Assembly: GCA_964502525.1 (NCBI GenBank)
Contig: CAZCXH010000019.1
Coordinates: forward strand, 1-44,198
Length of the DNA: 44,198 nt
DNA from: DATLYB01 sp964502525
GTDB taxonomy: Bacteria > Bacteroidota > Bacteroidia > Chitinophagales > CAIOSU01
Direction: 5' to 3'
Position numbers and translations under genes: made by a program. Within the stretch, counting starts at the first letter, position 1. Each line of letters starts with the position of its first letter. Positions 34,301 through 42,030 of the stretch are shown here, piece after piece. The notes beneath the pieces are model-generated. The model made no database searches, was not told the DNA's origin, and was given only the letters and a program-made list of their open reading frames with translations.

Positions 34301-36131
34301 CTGCGGCAACAATGACGGCAGCGCTACCATAACGCCAAGCGGTGGCACACCACCTTTCACGTACTCATGGTCAACAGGCGGCAATACCGCAACAGTTTCC
34401 AACCTGCCGGTCGGAAGTTACACCGCTACCATCACTGATGCCAATTCATGTTCAGACACGGCTGCAATAAATATTTCGAATGTTGGTGGAGCGGTTATCA
34501 CTTTCGATTCTAAAACCGATGTTGATTGCAACGGCAGCAGCAATGGCGCTATCAATATCTCCGTCAGCGGAGGCAGCGCTCCCTACAGCTATTCATGGTC
34601 GAATGGCGCGGTGACCGAGGATATTTCAGGATTACCGGGCGGAAACTACGCGGTTTCAGCATCAGACGCTGCCGGATGTATTGCAATTTTTGACACTGCA
34701 ATCACCGAGCCGTCCGCGCTGGCGGTTTCCGGCACGGTAACCAACGGAAGCTGCACGGCTCCCCTCGGAGCGATTACGTTGTCGGTGAGTGGCGGTTCAC
34801 CTGGATATTCCTACTCATGGAGCAACGGAGCCATCACACAAAACCTGAGCAACATAGCTGCAGGGGATTATGCGGTTACCGTCACTGACAACAACCTTTG
34901 CACGGAAACAAACTCATTCACCGTCAATGCTCCCGGCAGTTTCACAATAACGCTTGTTGCCGACAGCGCGCTGTGCGCAGGCTCGTCAGACGGATCGGTG
35001 GCTTCAACCGTTTCGGGCGGCAACGCTCCATTTCAATATTCATGGAGCACGGGCGCAGTCACAAGCGGTATCGCCAATGTTGCGAAAGGAACCTATAGCG
35101 TCACGGTTACAGATTTCATCAATTGCTCAGTTGCTGATACAGCAACTGTTGAGGCGCCCCAGGTCATCACCGCGATTGCGAGCATCACGGAAGTGCTCTG
35201 CCAGGGAGGAAATAATGGAGGCATCAAGCTGATTCCGTTCGGAGGAACTCCGGATTACACAGCCCTGTGGAGCAATGGGGATTCAGGGCTGACGCTGACA
35301 GGGCTTGCCCCCGGGATTTACACCGCCACCATCACTGATGCTAACGATTGCACTGCCGATACCACCATCAGCCTGACGGCAGCCTCAGTCTATGAGGTGG
35401 AAACCAGCGTGACCAATGCCACCTGCGATGGCTCATCCAGCGGCAGCGCGCAGGCAAACATCATCAACGGCAACACGCCTCCCTATACGTTCAACTGGAA
35501 TACCGGAGATTCGCTCCCAACTGCCACCAACCTCGTTCCCGGGGTATATTTCGTCACTGTTTCCGACAGCCTTCATTGCCTGAGAAACGATACCGCCATC
35601 GTAGGCACCGGCAGCGGGATGATGATCGAAGACAGCGTGAAGCCCGTGTCGTGCCCGCAGGCAAGAGACGGAGCGATTGTAGTTACCGTCATTGGCGGCA
35701 CTCAACCCTTTACTTATTCATGGAGCAATGGGGCAAACACCGCTTCGAATGTCAACATCGGAGCGGGCACATATTACCTGACGGTTACCGACAACGAAGC
35801 TTGCACGGGGATGGATACGGTTCTTGTCTGGGTAGACACGCTGGGCAATGCCGAATGTGATACGCTGGTAATCTATGATGTGTTCACGCCCAATGGCGAT
35901 GGCGCAAACGACCAGTGGGTGATTGACGGGCTTTACAGCTATTCGGAAAATGAACTGCAGGTATTCAACCGGTGGGGGAGCCTCGTGTTTGAAGCCAAGC
36001 CTTACACCGGCAACTGGGACGGGCGCTCAAAGAAAGACGAACTGCTGCCTGCTGCCACATATTATTATATATTGAAACTGAATGATCCGAATGGTTCGGT
36101 GTATTCAGGAACCGTAACCCTGATCCGTTAA
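31389..36131 (+). CDS. Giant secreted SprB-repeat protein with DUF7948-like head and T9SS type B sorting domain
   Basis: Surface protein of 1580 residues. Signal peptide MRKLLLAAGIAALVASAGFL. The head (about 45-285) starts FIENKTQFSGRNMLPGTEVL and runs through VLYGVDYGSARIFFTKEGLT, YEKIVYENLYPQVDAEYTIH and HPGADVSNIKMKYSDANKMS, a domain (DUF7948-like) common at the start of SBBP/propeller cargo. Then a beta-propeller-like region (about 290-640: DGAGNVYIIGGDSPMKLQKY, DLAGNCYVTSG). Nine SprB repeats from about 819 to 1480 (SGG, YSYSWS/YTFNW, GxYxVTVTDxxxC). The end (about 1497-1580) is the type B sorting domain: VFTPNGDGANDQW, FNRWGSLVFEAKPY, NWDGRSKKDELLPAATYYYI. Probable adhesin or matrix protein. 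Paralogue of the next gene. Confidence 0.93.
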   Translation: MRKLLLAAGIAALVASAGFLYPQKAIHPGQEGMADARTSWGVSYNPAIAFIENKTQFSGRNMLPGTEVLYGVDYGSARIFFTKEGLTYRMDKYVKKPKTERAADLKAGVKFKTPAERKFRFFTDVLHMQWVDANADVRVAAHDLTADYHSYTFHAGEEVKNVNYIKGYEKIVYENLYPQVDAEYTIHPEGGIKYALVLHPGADVSNIKMKYSDANKMSRGEAGSLRFTTFRGDIIEHAPVTFYADNESSAISSEFVCEGDIISFRLGNYDHSKTVVIDPWVQMPAFVNSKGVWECEKDGAGNVYIIGGDSPMKLQKYNSTGTLQWTYNTPYDTLGYWLGTFATDLAGNCYVTSGAVAGMQKVNTSAGLQWNYTAPFLSVDEYWSIAFNCDQTKLVVGGTTAGGRGLAGAIFDINTATGNLIDKQIVAYGNPLGIPIEVQEVRAISSSRNAKYFFLTLDSVGAINQNLNACSGVPVFKENSTYHFSYKSETYRPENGNSGICAIRANQSFAYTQNGSTVHKRSPVTGAILATATIPGGITATDPVFGVNQPGNSGIDLDSCGNVYVGSANAVIKYDSDLNLITSVSLPFRVFDVTVGYNGEVIVCGASGDNTNTARTGYVQVVDMSACAPFALICCDATICPVDYFCTTDAAATLTAVTPGGTWGGPGITNSATGMFDPAAAGVGTHRIGYTLSCGTDSIDIDVFDCSPVVVCIENNGQYTATGGTGPYTWEHQVPTQDCSLCLPPIPPFIQPCSFPPGCATTVLAWTVYSTDSTITPPGTFPIIIYDSGINRDTINSAAELSPCNTCPAITVNISSQTNLACFGASNGSATASATGGTIPYTYSWQPGNLSGDSQSNLSGTTYTITATDANGCRGTGSVTITSPTAITMSLSQTNTSCAGNDGTATASASGGTPSYSYSWSTGDTTNAITGLQGGNYSVTVLDANSCQATGSVAITQIPGFTFSVSINDASCGNNDGSATITPSGGTPPFTYSWSTGGNTATVSNLPVGSYTATITDANSCSDTAAINISNVGGAVITFDSKTDVDCNGSSNGAINISVSGGSAPYSYSWSNGAVTEDISGLPGGNYAVSASDAAGCIAIFDTAITEPSALAVSGTVTNGSCTAPLGAITLSVSGGSPGYSYSWSNGAITQNLSNIAAGDYAVTVTDNNLCTETNSFTVNAPGSFTITLVADSALCAGSSDGSVASTVSGGNAPFQYSWSTGAVTSGIANVAKGTYSVTVTDFINCSVADTATVEAPQVITAIASITEVLCQGGNNGGIKLIPFGGTPDYTALWSNGDSGLTLTGLAPGIYTATITDANDCTADTTISLTAASVYEVETSVTNATCDGSSSGSAQANIINGNTPPYTFNWNTGDSLPTATNLVPGVYFVTVSDSLHCLRNDTAIVGTGSGMMIEDSVKPVSCPQARDGAIVVTVIGGTQPFTYSWSNGANTASNVNIGAGTYYLTVTDNEACTGMDTVLVWVDTLGNAECDTLVIYDVFTPNGDGANDQWVIDGLYSYSENELQVFNRWGSLVFEAKPYTGNWDGRSKKDELLPAATYYYILKLNDPNGSVYSGTVTLIR

Positions 36132-36192
36132 TCCTTTGATCGGCAATACATCCGAAGCCCCAACACTCAATACTCAATACCAGGCACATGTA

Positions 36193-36295
36193 TACCGAAA
36201 CAACTCAGGTTTTCGAACAATTGAAGTGTAGAATGTTCGGTATTAACCAAGAGTACGTCTCTTTCCTTCGGAAATTCGACTACTCTTGGTATATT
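36193..36295. repeat. Two-hairpin dispersed repeat, family 4, copy 2
   Basis: 103 bp, direct copy of 30907-31010. ATACCGAA pairs with TTCGGTAT (36237-36244); AACCAAGAGTA pairs with TACTCTTGGT. It fills almost the whole space between the two giant genes, ending 55 bases before the second start codon. An in-frame ATG at 36188 that would extend the gene through this repeat is not a credible start. Confidence 0.8.
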
Positions 36296-36349
36296 GATTT
36301 CACAGGGTTTTTCGCTATTTTCACTTCCGTTTTTTATTTGCAAGGGAAA

Positions 36350-39300
36350 ATGAAAAGAATTTCAGCATTAAAACTCTGGCTGTTGCTTGCAGTTGTGGCC
36401 AGGCCGATCGTTATTTTCTCGCAGGAGAAGTGGACGGTTTCCATCGAACCTCAAAAAAGATTCATCGAAAACAAATCGCAGTTTGACGGCAGGGATGAGC
36501 TTTCAGGCTCGGAGATATTGTATGGCGTTGACTGGGGCTCTGCGCAGATATACTTCACCCCCAACAGCCTGACTTACCGCTTTGACAAAAGAAAGAAGAA
36601 GAACGAAACGGAAGAATGGAAGCGCAAAGCGAGGATGTTAAGGGAAGGAAAATATTTCAGCGAAGAGGAGGATGATGAACACGAGGTGAAAACCGATGTC
36701 ATTCACATGGAATGGGTGAACGCCTCTGCAGGCGTGCGGCTGACCGGGTTGCAGCCTGCGGATGACTACTTCAGCTACACGGTTGGCGGAGGCTCTGATG
36801 TGAAAAATATCAACCGCATTAAAGGCTATCAGAAACTTATTTACGAAAACCTGTATCCGAACATTGATGTGGAATATTCATTCCATGCGGATGGCGGCAT
36901 CAAGTATCAGCTTATCCTTCATCCCGGGGCGGATATTTCGCTGGTGAAGATGAAATATTCCGGCACGGATCAAGTCAGCCTCGATGCGGAAGGCAACGCG
37001 CGCATAGCCACTGTTTTCGGTGACATCACCGACCACGCGCCTTTGACATTTTATGCCGATGCTAAAAAGTCCATCCGTTCGGGCTTCAGTGTTTCTGAAA
37101 ATACCGTTTCATTCCAATTAGGAAACTATGACCGCGGCAAAAGCATAGTGATTGACCCGTGGACGGTGACTCCTCCGTTGCCGGTTACCAACAAGGCTTA
37201 TTACATCAAAGCGGATACTTCCGGCAATGCTTATGTGTATGGGGGTGATTCGCCCTACCGCCTGCTCAAGTATGATTCCACAGGCTCGTTGATTTGGACC
37301 TTCCTGCCGGGGTGGAGTTCCGCCAATAACTGGTTTGGGGCGCTGGCGGTGGATGCGGCAGGAAACGCTTACGTCACCTCTGGCTCCTCGGCAATCATAT
37401 CGAGGGTTGATTCAGGTGGCGGACTTGTCTGGAGCAACGGACAGTCGGGATTCTATGAATACTGGACGCTGGGATTCAATTGCGATTATTCTCAACTGAT
37501 GGTAGGAGGAACCTATAGCGAAAATCCATTTTCTTTCGAGTTTCACGGAGCCGCCTTTCAAATCAACCAGGGTGACGGCTCCATTGACACGATGGCTATT
37601 GTCACCAATGCGCTTGTTGCCAATCCCGCCACCCCCTTCGGCATTAACGAAATCCGGACTCTTGCGGCTTCCCCCAATGGCAGTTATTATTTCCTCACCC
37701 TGGATACCATTGGATCCATCGGGCAGGCGTTTGATGTCAGCTACCTGCACGCCAGCAGCTATAATCTCTCCTACTATCTGCCCTACGGGCAGGGTGGAAG
37801 CGGACAGGGAATCAATGGAATAGCCGCGGGAAAAAATTTTCTTTACACAACAGACGGGCAAACCCTTCATAAAAGGAATATTGCTGACGGCAGCATTCTC
37901 GCAACTGTCACCATTCCTAACGGTTCAAAGGAAGTGAACAGCGGCATAGCAGTTGACGGGTGTGGCAACGTATATGCAGGAGCGGTATCGCGGGTGCATC
38001 AATATGACGCTGACCTCAATTTAATCGCCACATACAACACATCGGGCGAAGTGTATGATGTTTCTGTTACGGACGGTGGCAATGTGCTGGCTTGCGGACG
38101 CGGATTTGCTTCCTCCATCAATGTGAATGCCTGCGCACCGGTTAAGCCTTTTTGCCTTGTTTCCACTTCGCAGAAAAATTTAGAATGCAGCGCTGTATGC
38201 ACGGGTGAAGGAACCGCTACCGGCATGAACGGAACCCCGCCATACTCCTATAGATGGAGCGATGGCCAAACCTCCCAAACCGCCACCAACCTGTGTGCCG
38301 GAACCCATGCGGTAACTGTCACCGATGCTGCCGGTGACAGCATCGTTACATCAGTGGTCATCACTGAACCACCGGCTTTCACGGTAGCCGCATCAACGCT
38401 CTATTCTCCCAATTGCGGAGTCAATGGACTGGCATCACCTGCCGGTGGCACCCCGCCTTACACCTACTCATGGTCCAATGGCGAAACCACTGTGAGGACT
38501 TCCGGGTTGGCAATCGGAACCTACATGGTCACCGTCTTTGACGCCAATAACTGCACTGTAACTGATTCTGTTGAAATCACCAACACATCTTCGTTCGGGT
38601 TGAACAAGACGCGCACCAGCGTCACCTGCGGCACTTGCACCGGAGAAGCAACAATTACTCCCACCGGAGGAATTCCGCCTTACACTTATTCATGGTCTGA
38701 CGGTCAAACCGCGCAAACCGCCACCGGCTTGTGCGGAGGGACAACCTACTCAGTTACCGTTACCGCAACCGCAAGCAATGCGGGAAATATTTTCTGGGGG
38801 GAAGACTTTGCAGCAGGCGGAGCAGGGTGGACACTGAACATCAATGGTCCCGGCACCAATGGCAACAGCGCCAACCCGTGGGTAATCAATAACGATACAA
38901 GCAACTGCTCTGCCTGTCCGTCAGCAGGGTCAAGGGGGAATTTCTTGCATATCACATGCAACTCATCCGACTTTGTGTGCTCTGCATCCGGCAATGCGGG
39001 CACCTGTAATTATGGAACAGGATTTCCTTTATTATTTGATGCCTCCACTGACAAGTATGTCAGTTCTCCCGGCATTTCCACAATAGGAAAAACGAATATG
39101 ACACTGCGGTTTTGGTATATGTCGGAAGGAGATGGTACTAATGATTACGGGAAAGTCAGGCTGAGCAATAATGGAGGGACAACGTGGACGGATTTGCCCG
39201 ATATATATTCCGGAACTTCAGCGTGCACCCAGGCGTCTGTGACTATACCTGCTGCTTATGAGAACATCCCTGATTTCCGCATTGCTTTCCGTTGGGTGAA

Positions 39301-40378
39301 CAATAATGACCTTGACGGCAACGATCCGCCATTCCTCGTTGATGATATAGAGATCAGCACTCCGGGAATGAGCATCGCATGCTCCGCCACTGATACGGTG
39401 ACCATTGCGGGCGGGAGCGCCCTCAGCATCACTACCAGCATCACTGCCGTAATCTGTGACGATGACCAGGACGGCAGCATCAAGCTGATTCCTTCCGGGG
39501 GCACACCGCCTTACGAAGTGATATGGAGCAATGGAGACAGTGCCACCACCGTATCCAATTTGCAGCCGGGCGTTTATTCTTTCACTCTTACAGATGCGGA
39601 AGGCTGTCAGTTAGACTCTTCAATTGCGCTCACTTCAGTTTCGGAATATGATGTAGAAATCATCGCAACCGATGCGTTATGCGATGGTTCTCCGACCGGC
39701 AGCCTGCAAGCCAATATCATTTCCGGCACCACTCCCCCTTACACTTATTTATGGAGCAATGGCGACACCTCGGATTTGATCCTGAACTTGCCACCGGGGA
39801 GCTACGGCTTGACTGTTACTGACGAACTTAACTGCCTGAGAACTGACTCAGCCCGGGTTTCCCGCAGGCTGAACATCGAGGAGACAATCATTCCGCCTTG
39901 TCCTTCCATTAATAACGGATCCATCACCGCAACCGTGACCGGAGGCGTCCAACCCTATGGCTATTTATGGAATACAGGTGCGACAAGTCAATCACTGTTG
40001 GGTATTGGAGAGGGAACCTACTCCTTGACCGTAAGCGACCAAAACGATTGCAAGGGAAGCGATACCATCATTGTGATGAATGACACGACCAACATTGCAT
40101 TTTGCGACACGCTGATTTTTTATGATGTGTTTTCACCGAATGGAGATGGCGTTAACGAACAGTGGGTGGTGGACGGATTGCTGCGTTTCCCCGATAATGA
40201 GATTCAGATATTCAACCGTTGGGGAAACCTGGTCTATGAAGCCAAGCCCTACAGCAATGACTGGGACGGGCGTTCAAAGAAGGATGAATTGCTTCCCCCG
40301 GCAACATACTACTATATTCTTAAATTGCACGATTTGAATGAATCAGTTTATTCTGGAAACATAACTTTAATAAGATGA
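36350..40378 (+). CDS. Giant secreted SprB-repeat protein, paralogue of the preceding gene, with inserted jelly-roll domain
   Basis: Surface protein of 1342 residues; start at 36350 (MKRISALKLWLLLAVVARPI then VIFSQ, a signal peptide). The head matches the preceding protein almost motif by motif (FIENKSQFDGRDELSGSEIL, YGVDWGSAQIYFTPNSLTYR, LIYENLYPNIDVEYSFHADG), followed by the propeller-like region (TSGNAYVYGGDSPYRLLKYD). Six SprB repeats from about 612, but between the third and fourth (about 807-1017) sits an unrelated beta-sandwich of MAM/carbohydrate-binding type (WGEDFAAGGAGWTLN, KTNMTLRFWYMSEGDGTNDY, FRIAFRWVNNNDLDGNDPPF). The type B sorting domain starts near 1260 (VFSPNGDGVNEQW, FNRWGNLVYEAKPY, NWDGR-type end). 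Its stop overlaps the ATG of PorP/SprF. Confidence 0.93.
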   Translation: MKRISALKLWLLLAVVARPIVIFSQEKWTVSIEPQKRFIENKSQFDGRDELSGSEILYGVDWGSAQIYFTPNSLTYRFDKRKKKNETEEWKRKARMLREGKYFSEEEDDEHEVKTDVIHMEWVNASAGVRLTGLQPADDYFSYTVGGGSDVKNINRIKGYQKLIYENLYPNIDVEYSFHADGGIKYQLILHPGADISLVKMKYSGTDQVSLDAEGNARIATVFGDITDHAPLTFYADAKKSIRSGFSVSENTVSFQLGNYDRGKSIVIDPWTVTPPLPVTNKAYYIKADTSGNAYVYGGDSPYRLLKYDSTGSLIWTFLPGWSSANNWFGALAVDAAGNAYVTSGSSAIISRVDSGGGLVWSNGQSGFYEYWTLGFNCDYSQLMVGGTYSENPFSFEFHGAAFQINQGDGSIDTMAIVTNALVANPATPFGINEIRTLAASPNGSYYFLTLDTIGSIGQAFDVSYLHASSYNLSYYLPYGQGGSGQGINGIAAGKNFLYTTDGQTLHKRNIADGSILATVTIPNGSKEVNSGIAVDGCGNVYAGAVSRVHQYDADLNLIATYNTSGEVYDVSVTDGGNVLACGRGFASSINVNACAPVKPFCLVSTSQKNLECSAVCTGEGTATGMNGTPPYSYRWSDGQTSQTATNLCAGTHAVTVTDAAGDSIVTSVVITEPPAFTVAASTLYSPNCGVNGLASPAGGTPPYTYSWSNGETTVRTSGLAIGTYMVTVFDANNCTVTDSVEITNTSSFGLNKTRTSVTCGTCTGEATITPTGGIPPYTYSWSDGQTAQTATGLCGGTTYSVTVTATASNAGNIFWGEDFAAGGAGWTLNINGPGTNGNSANPWVINNDTSNCSACPSAGSRGNFLHITCNSSDFVCSASGNAGTCNYGTGFPLLFDASTDKYVSSPGISTIGKTNMTLRFWYMSEGDGTNDYGKVRLSNNGGTTWTDLPDIYSGTSACTQASVTIPAAYENIPDFRIAFRWVNNNDLDGNDPPFLVDDIEISTPGMSIACSATDTVTIAGGSALSITTSITAVICDDDQDGSIKLIPSGGTPPYEVIWSNGDSATTVSNLQPGVYSFTLTDAEGCQLDSSIALTSVSEYDVEIIATDALCDGSPTGSLQANIISGTTPPYTYLWSNGDTSDLILNLPPGSYGLTVTDELNCLRTDSARVSRRLNIEETIIPPCPSINNGSITATVTGGVQPYGYLWNTGATSQSLLGIGEGTYSLTVSDQNDCKGSDTIIVMNDTTNIAFCDTLIFYDVFSPNGDGVNEQWVVDGLLRFPDNEIQIFNRWGNLVYEAKPYSNDWDGRSKKDELLPPATYYYILKLHDLNESVYSGNITLIR

Positions 40379-41349
40379 AAAAAAGAACTCCGCTAAACCT
40401 GACAGGTTTTAAAAAACCTGTCAGGTTTCTCACCGTAAGTATCTGTATCGCCATTTTCCCGATTATGATGCAGGCTCAGCAGAAGCCGCTTTTCACCAAC
40501 TACATCTTCAACCATTATTACTACAACCCTGCGGTGGCGTCAACAGTAGATGGTGCCGACTTCAGGTTTCTCTATCGCCACCAATGGGCGGGGCTTGACG
40601 GACAGCCCAAAACGGCAACCTTCTCGCCCTGCGGTTCGCTGAAAAAATTTCCGCTGGGCATAGGCGGCAATTTCTACTTCGACAAAACCGGTCCTTTAAG
40701 CAATATAGGATTCAACATATCAGGTTCTTACGGTATTGAACTCGGAGATGCGAGGAACAAAAGCATGATTGCTGCCGGTATATCGCTCGGGATAATCCGG
40801 CTTAACCTCGAAGGCGATGCAACATACCGTGAGCAAAATGACGTGGCGGTAACCACCGCGCAGGATGGCAAAGTCATTCCTGACATCGGTTTGGGGATTT
40901 ACTATACATGGAAAGGTTTGTACGCAGGGTTCTCCATACCGCAGATCGTTCAGTCGGAAATCAAATTGGACGTTCCCGATCCAAATGACATGAACAAGCT
41001 TGTCCGTCATTATTTCCTCGCTGCCGGATACAAATTCAACGTTTCGGACAAGTTTGAGCTGGAGCCTTCCTTCCTGCTGAAAGCAGTGAAGGCAGCGCCA
41101 TTGCAAGGCGATATCAGCCTGAGAGCGATTTATGACAAGATGGTGTGGTTCGGTGCTTCTTACCGGACAAGCGATGCAGCCAGTGTCTTCGCGGGTGTTA
41201 TCATCAAAGAAATGTTTGAGATCGGCTACGCTTACGACATCACCACTTCCAACCTTAACAGTGTGAGTAATGGCAGCCACGAAATAGTAGTGGCTTACAA
41301 ATGGAAGAGAGGACCTTCTGGAAAAGGCTCTGGATATGAAGTGAGATAG
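40375..41349 (+). CDS. PorP/SprF family T9SS type B outer-membrane partner
   Basis: Outer-membrane barrel of 324 residues. After a signal peptide (FLTVSICIAIFPIMMQAQ) comes the family start QKPLFTNYIFNHYYYNPAVA, then DFRFLYRHQWAGLDGQPKTA, PLGIGGNFYFDKTGPLSNIG, SFLLKAVKAAPLQGDISLRA, FGASYRTSDAASVFAGVIIK and a closing GSHEIVVAYKWK. PorP/SprF proteins pair with type B T9SS cargo and anchor or help export it; the ATGA overlap with the preceding cargo gene marks this as its dedicated partner. The extreme N-terminus, before the hydrophobic core, is encoded by a palindrome (40395-40428). Confidence 0.95.
   Translation: MKKRTPLNLTGFKKPVRFLTVSICIAIFPIMMQAQQKPLFTNYIFNHYYYNPAVASTVDGADFRFLYRHQWAGLDGQPKTATFSPCGSLKKFPLGIGGNFYFDKTGPLSNIGFNISGSYGIELGDARNKSMIAAGISLGIIRLNLEGDATYREQNDVAVTTAQDGKVIPDIGLGIYYTWKGLYAGFSIPQIVQSEIKLDVPDPNDMNKLVRHYFLAAGYKFNVSDKFELEPSFLLKAVKAAPLQGDISLRAIYDKMVWFGASYRTSDAASVFAGVIIKEMFEIGYAYDITTSNLNSVSNGSHEIVVAYKWKRGPSGKGSGYEVR
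40395..40428. repeat. Perfect palindrome inside the PorP/SprF signal peptide coding sequence
   Basis: AAACCTGACAGGTTTT (40395-40410) and its exact complement (40413-40428), 2-base loop. Each arm is itself partly palindromic (AACCTGACAGGTT). It encodes NLTGFKKPVRF in the protein. The word ACCTGTCAGGT looks like a typical intergenic repeat. Confidence 0.85.
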
Positions 41350-41367
41350 AAGCGCTGAAGAGATCTA

Positions 41368-41832
41368 CTACTTTCTATTTTTGCCTTTCTTTTTCCTCTT
41401 CAGAAGCCTGCTGATGTCCGCAATGTCTTGTGGTCTTCCAGCCAGGTTCTTTAGTTTCACAAGATATTTCAGCGATACAAAATTCAATTGCCCTTCACCG
41501 GAAATGTGCCTTACCCGGTTTCGCCATGCAGGTTCAAAGAGTTGCTTTTTTATTACAATATCAACTCTCACCGGCTCATGTCCCAGTTGAATGAACGAAT
41601 CATCTTTTAGAAAGTCGCCTTTTTTTAAGCCGACAGAAGCAAAGCCGAATTCATCCAATACTGCCAATATTTTACCGGCAGTGTCTTCGTCTGGCGCTAT
41701 CCATATATCCAGGTCTTTCGTATAGCGAGGATAACCGTGAAACGTCACGGCATAACCTCCTATCAGAAGGTATCTGACTTTATGATAATCGAGTAATCTT
41801 ATAAACTCGTTGAAGTCTTCGTACTCGAACAT
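41368..41832 (-). CDS. Nucleotidyltransferase-fold protein (DUF6036/AbiEii-like)
   Basis: Nucleotidyltransferase-like protein of 154 residues. The hallmark is LLIGGYAVTFHGYPRYTKDL then DIWIAP: the GG pair followed by a D-x-D (about residues 40-42), with a third acidic residue in VRVDIVIKK. Such small minimal nucleotidyltransferases are often one half of toxin-antitoxin or defence pairs (AbiEii, MNT). Here it is preceded, with a 53-base overlap, by a 63-residue gene that recurs with it in Bacteroidota. Function as toxin is inference. Basic C-terminus (LLKRKKKGKNRK). Confidence 0.82.
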   Translation of the reverse strand: MFEYEDFNEFIRLLDYHKVRYLLIGGYAVTFHGYPRYTKDLDIWIAPDEDTAGKILAVLDEFGFASVGLKKGDFLKDDSFIQLGHEPVRVDIVIKKQLFEPAWRNRVRHISGEGQLNFVSLKYLVKLKNLAGRPQDIADISRLLKRKKKGKNRK

Positions 41833-41971
41833 TCTTCATTTTATGATATTCCCTTTGGAGCGAGGCGAGTTCCTCAAGTCTTGCGGTATGGGACTGTTTA
41901 AGCCAGTAATCAACATAAGTGTCCGGCACCCGCGACAACGGATATTTTTTTACAACTCTCGCTATACGCAT
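41780..41971 (-). CDS. Small conserved partner of the nucleotidyltransferase
   Basis: Basic 63-residue protein MRIARVVKKYPLSRVPDTYV then DYWLKQSHTARLEELASLQR, EYHKMKNVRVRRLQRVYKIT. The ordering KYPLS...DYW...RLEEL...LREY...RLQRVYK is one I recognise from small genes placed directly before nucleotidyltransferase genes in this phylum. Its last 18 codons overlap the start of the nucleotidyltransferase gene in another frame, so translation must be coupled. A TAAATTTG box (41976-41983) lies only five bases before the ATG. Confidence 0.7.
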   Translation of the reverse strand: MRIARVVKKYPLSRVPDTYVDYWLKQSHTARLEELASLQREYHKMKNVRVRRLQRVYKITRLS

Positions 41972-42030
41972 GTGTCAAATTTACACTATTAAGCGGCAAT
42001 CAGCCGTCCCTATTTTGTAACTTTACCGCA

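Noticed and set aside
33846..35870. Tandem DNA repeats in the giant cargo genes taken as possible CRISPR-like or satellite arrays
   Set aside because: The periodicity is that of SprB protein repeats of about 70-80 residues, with diverged DNA and an unbroken reading frame.
36188..36349. Upstream start at 36188 for the second giant cargo gene
   Set aside because: The added residues are read from the family 4 repeat and would bury the signal peptide 54 residues into the protein.
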